A stretch of 56,390 bases of DNA from Gammaproteobacteria bacterium (GCA_024641475.1 JAHECZ010000002.1:1-56390), one strand, 5' to 3'; positions 25,542 to 36,282 are shown, counted from the first letter of the stretch. Notes: generated by a model from the sequence alone, not told the origin. Numbers and translations: made by a program.

Positions 25542-27808
25542 TGAAATTTGTCTCGCGCAGTGTTGCGCTGTTGCTGGTGTTGTTGAGTGTGTCAGCACAT
25601 GCCGAAGAACCGCTGATGCCCGAAGAAGCGTTCCGCTTTGACGCACAAGTGATCAATGACACAACGATTCGTGCCACCTGGACGATCGCCGAAGGCTATT
25701 ATCTGTATCTGGATAAATTTAAATTCGAGTCTGCCACGCCCGGAGTCACACTGGGCAAAGCAAAATTTCCAGCCGCGACCAAACATACCGGTTTAACACC
25801 CGATGGCAAGGAAGGTCAGGTGGATGTGTATTTCAACAAGGTCAGTATTGATCTGCCGATTACTCGCACTGATAGCAAACTAAATAATCTTGAACTCATC
25901 GGCAAGTCGCAAGGCTGTTCCGAGAAATTTGGCATTTGCTATCCACCGCAAAAACGTAACAAGACGCTTATATTAAAGACTGCAGCTGCCAGCAGTGGCA
26001 CCGCTATCAGCAGCCTGAAGAGTTTAAATCAACAACTCGGCTTAGCAACCAATGATGGCCCACTGCCTGCTGAACAGGCCTTTGCCGTTAATGCGATTGT
26101 GCAAGATGACAAGACCATCCGTGTCACCTGGACCATCGCCAATGATTACTACATGTATCGCGATAAATTCAATTTCGAATCAACGACACCAGGAGTCACG
26201 CTGGGTAAACCACAGATCCCTGCGGGCAAAATGCATCATGGCATCACCCCGGACGGTAAAGAAGGTGAAGTCGAAGTCTATATGGAACATGTCGCGATAG
26301 ATGTACCATTTAGTAATACCAGTGGCGCTGCGGTGACATTTAATTTCATCGCACACGGTCAGGGTTGTGCAGAGAAACTTGGCATTTGCTATCCACCACA
26401 GAAACGACCATTAACCGTTGAGTTATCAAAGGGAACAGGAGCAACTTCCGAATCCCTCCCGCCGCAAGCAGCAACCGCAAACACAACGCCACAGGATGAA
26501 ACAGCGCGTGTGCTGGCAAAAGGCAAATGGCTGGAAATATTCCTGTATTTCTTCCTGGGCGGACTGGCGCTGGCATTTACTGCCTGTATGTACCCCATGA
26601 TTCCGATTCTCTCCAGCATCATTGTCGGACAGGGCCACACGATCACGACCCGCGGCGCGTTTATGTTGTCATTGATCTATGTTGAGTCCATGGCACTCAC
26701 CTTCGGTGTCATCGGTGCGTTGGTAGCCGTGGTCGCCAAGACCGTGAATATTCAATCGTATTTTCAAAGCCCCTGGGTACTGATCCCCTTTGCAGTTCTG
26801 TTTGTGTTACTCGCGCTGTCGATGTTTGGTTTCTATGCCATTCAGATGCCCGCTGCGTTGCAAGGCAAACTCAGTGAAGTCAGTAACAAACAACAAGGCG
26901 GCAATTTACTTGGTGTTGCTGTCATGGGTGTCTTGTCAGCACTGATCATCGGACCATGTGCTGGTCCGGTTATCATCGGTGCCTTAACCATTGCCTCCAA
27001 AGAAGGCAATGCACTCCTGGGCTTCCTGTCGATGTTTGTGTTGGGCAATGGCTTAGGCTTACCGTTATTAGTCGTGGGCACCACCGGCGGTAAATTCCTG
27101 CCCAAAGCTGGCGGTTGGATGGATACCGTTAAATATGCCGCCGGCGTGATACTGCTGGCGATCGGCATCATGATGCTCGAACGCGTCAGCTTTATTTCTC
27201 CGATGGTGATCATGCTGACCTGGGCGACGTTGTTAATCGTTGCCGGTATTTACATGGGCGCGTTGCAACCGCTTAAAGACGGTGCCAGCGGCTGGTCCAA
27301 ATTATGGAAAGGCCTGGGGCTGGTCTTCATCATCTACGGTGGCTTTGTGATGTTAGGTGGTTTGACTGGTGCGCGTAACGTGAATGATCCATTACATGGT
27401 TCGTCACTGATTTCAGGTAGCACCACCCATCCACAAGCCAAGTTGGGCTTTAAACACGTCAAGACCGCGGCGGATTTACACCGCGAAATCGATTTGGCCA
27501 AATCAACCAATCGTTACATCATGATGGATTTCTATGCTGACTGGTGCACCTACTGCAAACAATTCGAGGATTACGTGTTCTCCGATCCGCAAGTACAGAG
27601 TTTGTTAGCTGATTTTGTATTGATACAAGCAGACGTCACCAAATCCGATGATGCCGATAAAGAACTTTTAGGCAAGGTCGGTGTACTCGCCCCACCGGCC
27701 ATTCTGTTTTTTGGTAAAGATGGCAACGAGATGCGTGATTTTCGCATCGTTGGTTCGATGGATTCAGCCAAGTTCATTGCGCGCATCAATCAAGTATTAA
27801 AAAATTAA
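25538..27808 (+). CDS. dsbD: Thiol:disulfide interchange protein DsbD with duplicated N-terminal domain
   Basis: DsbD carries electrons from cytoplasmic thioredoxin across the inner membrane to periplasmic partners. After a signal peptide (ending SAHA) there are two tandem alpha domains, each with TTP-GVTLGK and the cysteine pair in GCSEKFGICYPP and GCAEKLGICYPP, about 149 residues apart. The eight-helix beta domain follows, with cysteines in FTACMYPMIP and IGPCAGPVIIG. A C-terminal thioredoxin-like gamma domain has DWCTYCKQFEDYVF. The length of 756 residues, against about 560 in E. coli, is explained by the extra alpha domain. The ATG overlaps the cutA stop. A TlpA-like gene follows 10 nt later. 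Confidence 0.93.
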   Translation: MMKFVSRSVALLLVLLSVSAHAEEPLMPEEAFRFDAQVINDTTIRATWTIAEGYYLYLDKFKFESATPGVTLGKAKFPAATKHTGLTPDGKEGQVDVYFNKVSIDLPITRTDSKLNNLELIGKSQGCSEKFGICYPPQKRNKTLILKTAAASSGTAISSLKSLNQQLGLATNDGPLPAEQAFAVNAIVQDDKTIRVTWTIANDYYMYRDKFNFESTTPGVTLGKPQIPAGKMHHGITPDGKEGEVEVYMEHVAIDVPFSNTSGAAVTFNFIAHGQGCAEKLGICYPPQKRPLTVELSKGTGATSESLPPQAATANTTPQDETARVLAKGKWLEIFLYFFLGGLALAFTACMYPMIPILSSIIVGQGHTITTRGAFMLSLIYVESMALTFGVIGALVAVVAKTVNIQSYFQSPWVLIPFAVLFVLLALSMFGFYAIQMPAALQGKLSEVSNKQQGGNLLGVAVMGVLSALIIGPCAGPVIIGALTIASKEGNALLGFLSMFVLGNGLGLPLLVVGTTGGKFLPKAGGWMDTVKYAAGVILLAIGIMMLERVSFISPMVIMLTWATLLIVAGIYMGALQPLKDGASGWSKLWKGLGLVFIIYGGFVMLGGLTGARNVNDPLHGSSLISGSTTHPQAKLGFKHVKTAADLHREIDLAKSTNRYIMMDFYADWCTYCKQFEDYVFSDPQVQSLLADFVLIQADVTKSDDADKELLGKVGVLAPPAILFFGKDGNEMRDFRIVGSMDSAKFIARINQVLKN

Positions 27809-27818
27809 AATAATCGTT

Positions 27819-28391
27819 ATGGCCAACAAGACTCTGCTAGTCCTTTTCGCCGTCGGCGGTCTCGCCGCCGGCATTGCCGCCTCACGTTTTTTTCTCAACC
27901 CTGCAAGCGAAAAGGTAAATGCAGCAACTACCTCGGCAAGCGTACCTTTCCCCAATCAAGGCGAAGCGGTAATCGGTAAACCACACCCGGCATTCAATCT
28001 GATCGACTTGCAGGGGAAACCGCGTAATAGCAACGAGTGGAATGGCAAGGTGGTGATCGTGAATTTTTGGGCAACCTGGTGTCCTCCCTGTGTTAAGGAA
28101 ATGCCGGCGTTGATGCAATTACGCGCAGCCTATCAAGCCAAAGGATTTGAAATTGTTGGCGTCGCACTGGATACCAAGGATGCGGTTAGTGCCTTTATCG
28201 ATCCGTTAGGAATCGATTACCCGATTTTACTTGCAGAACAGGAAGGCATTGGCTTGAGCCAGGAGTACGGTAATCAGTTGGGCGCCCTGCCTTATAGCGT
28301 GATCATGGATCGTCAGGGAATCATTCGACACACCATCTCTGGTGAATTGAGCTATGCAAAGGGCGAAAACCTGATAAAGCCACTGTTATAA
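27819..28391 (+). CDS. TlpA/ResA-like membrane-anchored thioredoxin
   Basis: A 190-residue protein with an N-terminal hydrophobic anchor (LLVLFAVGGLAAGIAAS), then a TlpA-type thioredoxin domain. It has FNLIDLQGKPRNSNEWNGKVVIVNFWATWCPPCVKEMPAL with the WCPPC active site, and the cis-proline region GALPYSVIMDRQG. It would face the periplasm and be kept reduced by DsbD, whose gene ends 10 nt upstream. It probably reduces cytochrome c apoproteins or other periplasmic disulfides; the target is not determined. Confidence 0.88.
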   Translation: MANKTLLVLFAVGGLAAGIAASRFFLNPASEKVNAATTSASVPFPNQGEAVIGKPHPAFNLIDLQGKPRNSNEWNGKVVIVNFWATWCPPCVKEMPALMQLRAAYQAKGFEIVGVALDTKDAVSAFIDPLGIDYPILLAEQEGIGLSQEYGNQLGALPYSVIMDRQGIIRHTISGELSYAKGENLIKPLL

Positions 28392-28530
28392 AGTCAACCC
28401 CCCTCTATTTCATAGAAAAACGCTATTTTCGGCGATCCGGTAGCCAAATTCGGGTAATTCAGCCCTAGAACCGTCTATGGCTGGACTTTTATCCGGTATT
28501 AAGAGAAAATCGCCCCACAAATAACCGAAT

Positions 28531-28566
28531 GCAGCAAATTGATTATAAAATCCATTAACTTGCTGC
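28531..28566. promoter_or_regulatory. Inverted repeat before aroQ
   Basis: GCAGCAA (28531-28537) and TTGCTGC (28560-28566) flank an AT-rich 22-nt stretch including TTGATTATAAAAT, within the 205-bp gap between the TlpA-like gene and aroQ. It could be a leader hairpin or operator for aroQ-accB-accC. No T-tract follows. Confidence 0.3.
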
Positions 28567-28596
28567 GATCTACTTACAAGGTTAGTCACACACTGC

Positions 28597-29037
28597 ATGG
28601 CTGAATTATTGGTTCTGAATGGACCGAATCTCAATTTGCTGGGACAGCGAGAGCCTGAACACTATGGTTCGACAACGCTGGCAGCAATCAATACCGAACT
28701 GGAGTCACTTGCTGCAGCAGCCGGACATCGGCTCCAACACCTGCAAAGTAACGCCGAGCATGAATTGGTGAATGCCGTACAACAGGCACAAGATCGGGGC
28801 GTGGCCTTCATTATTATCAATCCGGCCGCCTTTACCCATACCAGCGTGGCCTTACGTGATGCGCTGGCTGCGGTAAAAATCCCTTTTATCGAAATACACC
28901 TGTCCAATGTCTACGCACGGGAGCAATTTCGACGTCATTCCTATTTTTCTGACCTGGCCGTTGGCGTCATCAGCGGCTTGGGACCACAGGGTTATGCGCT
29001 GGCACTGCAAGCCGCCATGGCCCGTCTGCCAAAATAA
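28597..29037 (+). CDS. aroQ: 3-dehydroquinate dehydratase, type II
   Basis: AroQ dehydrates 3-dehydroquinate in the shikimate pathway as a dodecamer. The 146-residue protein has the family start [26 protein letters not shown] (catalytic Tyr and the flexible loop Arg), [33 protein letters not shown] and [20 protein letters not shown] with the catalytic His. It sits immediately upstream of accB-accC, a gene order widespread in gammaproteobacteria. Confidence 0.97.
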   Translation: MAELLVLNGPNLNLLGQREPEHYGSTTLAAINTELESLAAAAGHRLQHLQSNAEHELVNAVQQAQDRGVAFIIINPAAFTHTSVALRDALAAVKIPFIEIHLSNVYAREQFRRHSYFSDLAVGVISGLGPQGYALALQAAMARLPK

Positions 29038-29061
29038 CGTTACTAGAGCGAGCAAAACAAC

Positions 29062-29529
29062 ATGGACATACGCAAAGTCAAAAAACTGATCGAACTGCTG
29101 GAAGAATCCGGTATTGCCGAGATCGAAATTCGTGAAGGTGAGGAGACAGTCCGTATCAGTCGCCAGCACCCTAACGTCCCACAAATGATGGCTGCACCGA
29201 TGTACGCACAGCCGCCGCCAGTTGCCGCACCCGCAGCACCTGTAGCTAGCGCGGCATCCAAAGCGAACGGGGGCAGTGCCGAGCAGGAAATTACCGGTCA
29301 CGTAATGCGTTCGCCTATGGTTGGTACTTTTTATCGCTCAGCCTCGCCCGGTGCCAAAGCCTTTGTGGATGTCGGTTCCAGCGTCAAAGCCGGCGATACC
29401 TTATGCATCATCGAAGCGATGAAATTGCTGAATCAAATCGAAGCGGACAAATCCGGCACGATTAAAGCAATCATGGTCGAAAATGGCCAACCGGTGGAAT
29501 ATAACCAGCCGTTGTTCGTAATCGAATAA
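29062..29529 (+). CDS. accB: Biotin carboxyl carrier protein of acetyl-CoA carboxylase
   Basis: This 155-residue BCCP carries biotin between the AccC and AccAD active sites for malonyl-CoA synthesis. It has an N-terminal helical domain ([20 protein letters not shown]), a Pro/Ala-rich linker around residues 55-75, and a C-terminal biotinyl domain with [18 protein letters not shown] and the biotinylation site [14 protein letters not shown]. It starts 24 nt after aroQ; accC follows after 120 nt. Confidence 0.97.
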   Translation: MDIRKVKKLIELLEESGIAEIEIREGEETVRISRQHPNVPQMMAAPMYAQPPPVAAPAAPVASAASKANGGSAEQEITGHVMRSPMVGTFYRSASPGAKAFVDVGSSVKAGDTLCIIEAMKLLNQIEADKSGTIKAIMVENGQPVEYNQPLFVIE

Positions 29530-29649
29530 TAACTGCATGTCTGCATACAGGCTGACGATGTCATTAAACTCTTCGCCATACCTTGCAGCATCCCGTAATG
29601 GGATAAATGCAGTTCCATACATTTGCGCTAAAGGTTTATAACTGATTTT

Positions 29650-31011
29650 ATGATTGAAAAAATTCTCATAGCTAATCGCGGCGAGATTGCCCTGCGTATC
29701 CTGCGTGCCTGCCGCGAATTGGGCATTAAAACCGTCGCCGTTCATTCCGAAGCGGATCGCACCTTGAAACATGTACGTCTGGCAGATGAATCCGTCTGTA
29801 TCGGCCCGGCCCGTTCCACGGAAAGTTACCTGAATATACCCGCCGTGATCAGTGCCGCTGAAGTCACCGATGCACAGGCGATTCACCCTGGCTATGGCTT
29901 CCTGTCTGAAAACGCCGATTTTGCCGAACGCGTGATGGAAAGCGGCTTTATTTTTATCGGTCCACGTCCGGAAACCATCCGCATGATGGGCGACAAGATC
30001 TCGGCAATCGAAGCCATGAAAAAAGCCGGTGTGCCCACCGTACCTGGTTCAGACGGCCCGGTGGGTGAAGATGATGCAGAAACCTTACGTGTAGCCAGCA
30101 AGATTGGTTATCCGATCATTATCAAAGCAGCCGGCGGCGGTGGCGGCCGTGGCATGCGTGTCGTGCATACCGAAGCCGCACTGTTGAACTCCATTTCTTT
30201 GACGCGAACCGAAGCAGGTACTGCCTTCGGCAACAGCACCGTGTATATGGAAAAATATCTGGAGAACCCCCGTCACATTGAAATCCAAGTGCTGTCCGAC
30301 GAGCATGGCAATGCGATATATCTTGGTGAACGCGATTGCTCCATGCAACGACGCCATCAAAAAGTTATCGAAGAAGCGCCAGGACCCGGCATTACCCAGG
30401 AAATGCGTGATCGTATCGGCAGCCGTTGTGCACAAGCCTGCGTTGATATCGGTTATCGCGGCGCAGGCACATTTGAATTCCTCTATCAGGATGGCGAATT
30501 CTATTTCATTGAAATGAATACCCGTGTGCAAGTAGAGCACCCGGTCACTGAATTGATTACCGGTATGGACATTGTCCGCGAACAAATCATGATCGCCTCC
30601 GGCGAACCCTTGTCGGTCAAGCAAAGCGACATCGTGTTGCGCGGCCATGCGATCGAATGCCGTATCAATGCGGAAGATCCGGCGACATTCATGCCTTGCC
30701 CCGGCACGATCACCGCGTATCACACACCCGGCGGTCCTGGTATTCGCGTCGATTCACATATCTACACCGGTTATACCGTGCCACCGTATTACGATTCGAT
30801 GATTGGCAAACTCATCGCCTGGGGTAGTGATCGCCCAACGGCGCTGGCACGCATGCGCAATGCGTTGGCAGAGCTCGTCATCGACGGCATCAAGACCAAC
30901 ACACCCTTGCACATGGAGCTGTTGCAGGATGCGGCCTTTATTGCCGGCGGCACCAACATTCATTACCTCGAAAAGAAACTCGCGGCCAAAAAAGAGCTTG
31001 ATAAAAAGTAG
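29650..31011 (+). CDS. accC: Biotin carboxylase subunit of acetyl-CoA carboxylase
   Basis: AccC carboxylates BCCP-biotin using ATP and bicarbonate. The 453-residue ATP-grasp enzyme shows [40 protein letters not shown], the glycine loop [12 protein letters not shown], and [22 protein letters not shown]. Length is typical (449 in E. coli). It is co-directional with accB and prmA. Confidence 0.98.
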   Translation: MIEKILIANRGEIALRILRACRELGIKTVAVHSEADRTLKHVRLADESVCIGPARSTESYLNIPAVISAAEVTDAQAIHPGYGFLSENADFAERVMESGFIFIGPRPETIRMMGDKISAIEAMKKAGVPTVPGSDGPVGEDDAETLRVASKIGYPIIIKAAGGGGGRGMRVVHTEAALLNSISLTRTEAGTAFGNSTVYMEKYLENPRHIEIQVLSDEHGNAIYLGERDCSMQRRHQKVIEEAPGPGITQEMRDRIGSRCAQACVDIGYRGAGTFEFLYQDGEFYFIEMNTRVQVEHPVTELITGMDIVREQIMIASGEPLSVKQSDIVLRGHAIECRINAEDPATFMPCPGTITAYHTPGGPGIRVDSHIYTGYTVPPYYDSMIGKLIAWGSDRPTALARMRNALAELVIDGIKTNTPLHMELLQDAAFIAGGTNIHYLEKKLAAKKELDKK

Positions 31012-31025
31012 CCGCTTGCGCCTGT

Positions 31026-31904
31026 ATGTCCTGGTTGCAAGTCAAACTCACGACCCCTGCCACAGATGCCGAGTATGTTGCCGAGCTCTTGCAACAACTC
31101 GGCGCCTTATCCGTTACTTTCAGTGATGCAGCCGATCAACCGATCTATGAGCCGGGGGTGAATGAAACCCCCTTATGGCAAACCACGGACGTGCTCGCGT
31201 TGTTTCCTGCTGATGCCAATCTGGCGGAACTGAGCACTGCGTTGCAGCAACACAGCGATCGCCCCCTGCCGGTGTTGCGCGCTGATCCACTGGAAGATAA
31301 AGACTGGGTACGGGCCTGGATGGAACATTATCAACCTATGGATTTTGGCCATGGCCTGTGGATTTGTCCCAGTCATCTGGCGCCACCTGAACCGACGGCA
31401 ACCAATGTCATGCTCGATCCGGGTTTGGCATTTGGTACTGGCACACATCCCACCACCGCCATGTGCCTGCGTTTCCTGGCTGCCTATCCGCCGCGCGATC
31501 AGATCGTGATCGATTATGGCTGTGGCTCAGGTATCCTGGCACTTGCCGCTGCCAAGCTAGGGGCACATCACGTGTATGCAGTGGATAATGATCCTCAGGC
31601 CTTACTCGCCACGCAACGCAATGCGGAACAAAACGCGGTGTCTGAACTCATCACCGTTTGCGCTCCAGGGCAATTACATCTACCTACGGCAAACACGATT
31701 CTGGCAAATATTCTTGCCGGGCCACTGGTCAGTCTGGCACCGCTATTTGCCTCTTTGCTAACAAGCAGTGGTAACATAGTTTTGTCCGGCATCCTGCACA
31801 GTCAAAACGACATGATTCAACAGGCATACCGTGACAACTTTATTTTGACTGATCATACCCGGCAAGATGACTGGATTGCCCTGATGGGCCAACGACGACC
31901 ATGA
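31026..31904 (+). CDS. prmA: Ribosomal protein L11 methyltransferase
   Basis: PrmA trimethylates ribosomal protein L11. The 292-residue protein has the substrate-binding N-terminal domain starting MSWLQVKLTTPATDAEYVAELLQQLGA, a linker, and a SAM-binding domain with LDPGLAFGTGTHPTTAMCLRFL and VIDYGCGSGILALAAAKLGA, then LANILAGPL. The stop overlaps the next gene's ATG (ATGA). Confidence 0.97.
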   Translation: MSWLQVKLTTPATDAEYVAELLQQLGALSVTFSDAADQPIYEPGVNETPLWQTTDVLALFPADANLAELSTALQQHSDRPLPVLRADPLEDKDWVRAWMEHYQPMDFGHGLWICPSHLAPPEPTATNVMLDPGLAFGTGTHPTTAMCLRFLAAYPPRDQIVIDYGCGSGILALAAAKLGAHHVYAVDNDPQALLATQRNAEQNAVSELITVCAPGQLHLPTANTILANILAGPLVSLAPLFASLLTSSGNIVLSGILHSQNDMIQQAYRDNFILTDHTRQDDWIALMGQRRP

Positions 31905-33226
31905 CAGATACTTTTCTTACCCGCTGCCCGCAATGCCAGACTATTTTTCGCCTGACGGCGAGTCAGCTCAAAAAAGCCAAAGGCAAGGTCCGTTGTGGCA
32001 GTTGTGCGTTGGTATTTAACGCCCAGGGTCACTTAATCGATCCGCCACCCGCCACGGCGCAGACGCCAACCAGGCCAACGGCTCCTCCCGCCGCAATAAA
32101 ACCACCGCCAAAACCGCTGGTGAGCACGCCACCCAAAGAAGACGATTTTTTTGATCTGTACGCTAAACCGCCGCCTGCAGACCCCAACCGCAAGCCCCCG
32201 CAATTTATCGATTCCATCGTGGATGATCGCTCGCGGTATAACAACCTGGACAAGATCGGGAAAATTGAAATCCCCGGTGAGATCGATCCGGGAATGCACA
32301 CGATTAATCGAGACAAAACGATCTTTACTCCCCCACCCGTCGATGCCTTGCCTCCCGCCGCACCGAAACCGGCCAATCCCTATGAGGATACGGCCGATAA
32401 AGAAAACCCGACCGACATCGATGATCTGGAAGGGATTAATGCCCTCTATGAAGTTGCCGATGCCGAAATGACCCGCCCGACCGAACCAACAGCGGGGGAA
32501 GAAATCGTGTTGGATCGCGACAACTTGCCGATCGATGATTTTGATCTGACCGATTTACCAACCAGTGATGCGCAAGCCAAGGCGCCTTCCAGCAAACTCG
32601 ATTTGAGTTATATCGAGGAATCATTTGCAAATGACAAAGGCAAGTCCAGGCAAAAACCAGTTGCATCTAAAACAAAGGCATCGCGACAAGAACCGCAAAT
32701 GCCTTTTTCATTGCGCAGTACCTATGCGGAACTGGAAGATGAACCACGCTCTATCTGGTTAACCGCGTTAGCCTCTTTCGCCTTGCTTCTGCTTGTCTGC
32801 GGATTGCTATTTCAAACACTGCTGTTTCGTAGCACGCAATTGGTAGAACATTTCCCCAAGCTCACCGGTCCCATGAGTTGGTTTTGCGCGCATTTACCCT
32901 GTCGCTACAGTGGTGAGCGCGATTTGAGCCAGATTGAACTGGTCAGTCGTGATGTGCGCAGCCATCCCACTGCCAAGAATGCACTCCTGATCAATGTCAC
33001 CATCATCAATCAGGCCAGGTTCAAACAGCCCTACCCGACGATGCTGCTGTCACTGTCCAATCTGAACGGCCAAATCGTGGCAAGGCGTCAGTTCCAGCCC
33101 CAGGAGTATCTCGATAAGGTCTATACACCATTCTTGCGCATGGAACCGGAAACGCCGGTGCACATCAGCCTGGCGGTCATCGATCCGGGTGAAGATGCCA
33201 TGAATTTTGAATTCAGCTTTCAATAA
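31901..33226 (+). CDS. Zinc-ribbon and DUF3426 membrane protein
   Basis: A 441-residue protein with an N-terminal MJ0042-type zinc ribbon (TRCPQCQTIFRLTASQLKKAKGKVRCGSCALVF, four Cys), a long Pro/Asp-rich disordered stretch (about residues 45-280) and one transmembrane helix (IWLTALASFALLLLVCGLLFQTLLF). The C-terminal DUF3426 domain includes NVTIINQARFKQPYPTMLLSLSN. This family is conserved beside prmA and dusB in gammaproteobacteria; its role is unknown. It is translationally coupled to prmA. The linker is longer than in many relatives. Confidence 0.9.
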   Translation: MTDTFLTRCPQCQTIFRLTASQLKKAKGKVRCGSCALVFNAQGHLIDPPPATAQTPTRPTAPPAAIKPPPKPLVSTPPKEDDFFDLYAKPPPADPNRKPPQFIDSIVDDRSRYNNLDKIGKIEIPGEIDPGMHTINRDKTIFTPPPVDALPPAAPKPANPYEDTADKENPTDIDDLEGINALYEVADAEMTRPTEPTAGEEIVLDRDNLPIDDFDLTDLPTSDAQAKAPSSKLDLSYIEESFANDKGKSRQKPVASKTKASRQEPQMPFSLRSTYAELEDEPRSIWLTALASFALLLLVCGLLFQTLLFRSTQLVEHFPKLTGPMSWFCAHLPCRYSGERDLSQIELVSRDVRSHPTAKNALLINVTIINQARFKQPYPTMLLSLSNLNGQIVARRQFQPQEYLDKVYTPFLRMEPETPVHISLAVIDPGEDAMNFEFSFQ

Positions 33227-33298
33227 GCGAGTGAAAAGCTTTATCCTCCGCTCCTGAGCGGGTATCATCACCCACCCCGAATTAGCTCACCTTATCCT

Positions 33299-34285
33299 AT
33301 GCGCATCGGACCCTACGAATTACCGAATAATCTGATCCTCGCCCCGATGGCGGGTGTGACGGATCGGCCATTCCGTCAATTGTGCCGCCAATTGGGCGCA
33401 GGCATGGCGGTATCGGAAATGGTCTCGGCCAACTCCCTGTTATGGGGCAGTGAAAAAACCCAACGCCGCGCCAACCATAGTGGTGAGACCGAACCCAAGT
33501 CGGTACAGATTGCCGGTGCCAATCCACAGTTGATGGCCGATGCGGCACGCCACAATGCGGACCAGGGCGCACAAATCATCGATATCAATATGGGTTGTCC
33601 CGCCAAAAAAATCTGCAATGTCATGGCGGGCTCCGCGCTCTTAAAAGATGAACCCCTGGTGCAACAAATCGTTACCGCCGTGGTCAAGGCGGTGAACATT
33701 CCGGTGACCCTGAAGATTCGTACCGGCTGGGACAGTAGCAATAAAAATGCCATCACCGTAGCGCGTATCGCCGAACAAGCGGGTATCGCGGCGTTAACGA
33801 TTCATGGCCGCACCCGTGCCGATCAATACAATGGCGATGCCGAGTACGATACGATAGCGGAAGTCAAGCGGCAGATTCACATTCCATTGATTGCTAACGG
33901 TGATATTACCAGCCCCGAAAAAGCCAGGTTTGTGCTAGAGTACACCGGTGCCGACGCAGTAATGATTGGTCGTGCCGCACAAGGACGTCCGTGGATCTTT
34001 CGAGAAATAAATTATTTTTTGCAAACTGGTCAACATCTGCCTGAACCCGGGCCACGCGAAGTACGCGATATCCTGGTAGGCCATTTGCATAATTTATATG
34101 AATTTTATGGTGAATATGCTGGCGTACGTATCGCGCGCAAGCACATCAGCTGGTACAGTAAAGGCCATCCACATGGTGCGATCTTTCGCCAGGCCATCAA
34201 CCGTGTGGAAAGCAGTAACGAGCAATTAGTAATGACACATGAATTTTTCGATAACCTGATCAGCCGGGAGGAGTTAGCAGCATGA
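33299..34285 (+). CDS. dusB: tRNA-dihydrouridine synthase B
   Basis: An FMN enzyme that reduces specific uridines of the tRNA D-loop. The 328-residue protein has ILAPMAGVTDRPFRQLCRQLGA, DINMGCPAKKICNVMAGSALL with the catalytic Cys, LTIHGRTRADQYNGDAEY and IANGDITSPEKA. The C-terminal RNA-binding helical part ends near SREELAA. The stop overlaps the fis start (ATGA), the same operon arrangement as in E. coli. Confidence 0.97.
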   Translation: MRIGPYELPNNLILAPMAGVTDRPFRQLCRQLGAGMAVSEMVSANSLLWGSEKTQRRANHSGETEPKSVQIAGANPQLMADAARHNADQGAQIIDINMGCPAKKICNVMAGSALLKDEPLVQQIVTAVVKAVNIPVTLKIRTGWDSSNKNAITVARIAEQAGIAALTIHGRTRADQYNGDAEYDTIAEVKRQIHIPLIANGDITSPEKARFVLEYTGADAVMIGRAAQGRPWIFREINYFLQTGQHLPEPGPREVRDILVGHLHNLYEFYGEYAGVRIARKHISWYSKGHPHGAIFRQAINRVESSNEQLVMTHEFFDNLISREELAA

Positions 34286-34560
34286 CGGAATTGGCCGTAG
34301 CTCACGATCAAACTATTACTAAAAACAATGGGCAGACTCTGCGTGACAGCGTCAAGTCCACCGTGGAGGCTTACCTCAAGCAGCTGGACGGCCATCCCGC
34401 CGGTCAGCTCTACGACATGTTTTTGCAGGAAGTGGAAACACCGCTGTTGGAAGCGGTAATGACTTATGTACGCGGCAATCAGAGCAAAGCGGCAGAGTTA
34501 ATGGGTATCAATCGCGGTACCCTGCGCAAGAAACTCAAGATGTACGGGTTACACCAGTAA
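34282..34560 (+). CDS. fis: Nucleoid-associated regulator Fis
   Basis: A 92-residue Fis: N-terminal flexible arm, dimer helices (VKSTVEAYLKQLDGHPAGQLYDMFLQEVETPLLEAVM) and the C-terminal helix-turn-helix (GNQSKAAELMGINRGTLRKKLKMYGL). Fis bends DNA and controls rRNA and growth-phase genes. It is translationally coupled to dusB. Confidence 0.97.
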   Translation: MTELAVAHDQTITKNNGQTLRDSVKSTVEAYLKQLDGHPAGQLYDMFLQEVETPLLEAVMTYVRGNQSKAAELMGINRGTLRKKLKMYGLHQ

Positions 34561-34583
34561 TTTTGCATGCTCCGTTCATACCC

Positions 34584-34604
34584 CCCTCTCCCGCCGGGAG
34601 AGGG
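34584..34604. repeat. GC-rich hairpin repeat (CCCTCTCCCG / CGGGAGAGGG)
   Basis: A perfect 10-bp inverted repeat with one central base, flanked by CCC on the left and TTGGGGTGAGGG on the right, lies between fis and purH. This 'CCCTCTCCC...GGGAGAGGG...GGGTGAGGG' pattern is familiar as a dispersed intergenic repeat in many proteobacteria. There is no T-tract, so it is more a REP-like element than an intrinsic terminator. Confidence 0.65.
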
Positions 34605-34675
34605 TTGGGGTGAGGGATGAACTCTTCATTACCCTTGCCATATTCAAATCTCCAATCCAACGCATTTAAATCGCC

Positions 34676-36241
34676 ATGACAAAAATTACCCGTGCCCTGA
34701 TCAGTGTTTCCGATAAAACCGGTATTGTCGAATTCGCCCGGCAATTACACGCCAAATTCAATATTGCAATTCTTTCCACCGGCGGCACCGCGAAGTTACT
34801 GGCGCAAAATAACATTCCGGTGATCGAAGTTTCGGATTACACCGGTTTTCCGGAAATGATGGATGGCCGGGTTAAAACCCTGCACCCGAAAGTGCATGGC
34901 GGTCTGCTGGGTCGGCGCGGCACCGATGATGCGGTGATGCAGCAACACAATATTCCGCCGATTGATTTGGTGGTCGTTAATTTGTATCCATTTGAACAAA
35001 CTATTGCCAAAGCGGATTGCGATCTACCCACAGCGATCGAAAACATCGACATCGGTGGCCCAACCATGTTGCGTTCGGCCGCGAAGAATCACCGCGATGT
35101 CACCGTCGTCGTCGATGCCATCGATTACGAGCGCGTACTGGCCGAGATGCAATCCCATAATGGCGCAGTCAGCGATGCCACCCGTTTTGATTTGGCAGTC
35201 AAAGTATTCGAACACACCGCACGTTACGATGGTGCCATTGCCAACTATCTCGGCTGTATCCAGCCCGATGGCAGCAAAAGCCGCTTTCCCCGTACGTTCA
35301 ATCTGCAAGTGCGCAAGCAACAAGAAATGCGTTATGGCGAGAATCCGCATCAACTCGCGGCGTTTTTTACTGAACATCAGGTCAACGAAGCCAGCATTGC
35401 CACCGCCAAACAATTACAAGGCAAGGAATTATCCTATAACAACATCGGTGACACCGACGCGGCGCTGGAATGCATCAAACAATTCAACGATGCGCCAACC
35501 TGTGTGATCGTCAAGCATGCCAATCCCTGTGGTGTGGCGGTTGGCAAAACGATTCTCGATGCCTATGAACGTGCCTATCAAACCGATCCGGAATCGGCGT
35601 TTGGCGGCATCATCGCGTTTAACCGTGAACTCGACGCCACCACGATCAAAACCATATTGGATCGTCAATTTGTCGAAGTGATCATTGCACCCAAAGTCAG
35701 CGCCGATGCCGTGGCCATTGCCACCGCCAAAAAGAATGTGCGCTTGCTCGAATGTGGCAGCTGGCCGTTGCAACCCAGTACCAGACTGGATCTCAAACGC
35801 GTCAATGGCGGCTTGCTGGTACAGGAAAGTGACCTGGCTTTACACGGCGAACTGAAAGTGGTGACACAACGCGCGCCAACGCCGACCGAAATGGCGGATT
35901 TATTGTTTTCCTGGAAAGTCGCCAAGTTCGTCAAATCCAACGCCATAGTCTACGGCAAGGACAACATGACGATTGGTGTTGGTGCCGGCCAGATGAGCCG
36001 CGTCAATTCCGCCCGCATCGCCGCGATCAAGGCCGAACAGGCCAAACTGCAGGTCAAAGGTTCGGTCATGGCTTCCGATGCATTCTTTCCGTTCCGCGAT
36101 GGCATCGATCAGGCCGCCAGCGTCGGCATCAGTGCCGTGATTCAACCCGGTGGTTCGATGCGTGATGAAGAAGTGATTGCCGCGGCCAATGAACACGGCA
36201 TGGCGATGGTCTTCACCGGTATGCGGCATTTCCGGCACTGA
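34676..36241 (+). CDS. purH: Bifunctional AICAR transformylase / IMP cyclohydrolase
   Basis: PurH performs the last two steps to IMP. The 521-residue protein has an N-terminal MGS-like cyclohydrolase domain ([44 protein letters not shown]). The transformylase domain shows [24 protein letters not shown] and the C-terminal [35 protein letters not shown]. The usual partner purD is not adjacent but 7.3 kb downstream. Confidence 0.98.
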   Translation: MTKITRALISVSDKTGIVEFARQLHAKFNIAILSTGGTAKLLAQNNIPVIEVSDYTGFPEMMDGRVKTLHPKVHGGLLGRRGTDDAVMQQHNIPPIDLVVVNLYPFEQTIAKADCDLPTAIENIDIGGPTMLRSAAKNHRDVTVVVDAIDYERVLAEMQSHNGAVSDATRFDLAVKVFEHTARYDGAIANYLGCIQPDGSKSRFPRTFNLQVRKQQEMRYGENPHQLAAFFTEHQVNEASIATAKQLQGKELSYNNIGDTDAALECIKQFNDAPTCVIVKHANPCGVAVGKTILDAYERAYQTDPESAFGGIIAFNRELDATTIKTILDRQFVEVIIAPKVSADAVAIATAKKNVRLLECGSWPLQPSTRLDLKRVNGGLLVQESDLALHGELKVVTQRAPTPTEMADLLFSWKVAKFVKSNAIVYGKDNMTIGVGAGQMSRVNSARIAAIKAEQAKLQVKGSVMASDAFFPFRDGIDQAASVGISAVIQPGGSMRDEEVIAAANEHGMAMVFTGMRHFRH

Positions 36242-36282
36242 TCCAGACGCACGCTCGTTGCTTGCGTGACCATGTGCAAGAT

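Noticed and set aside
34584-34615. Intrinsic terminator after fis
   Set aside because: The stem is strong but followed by TTGGGGTGAGGG, not a T-tract; classed as a repeat.
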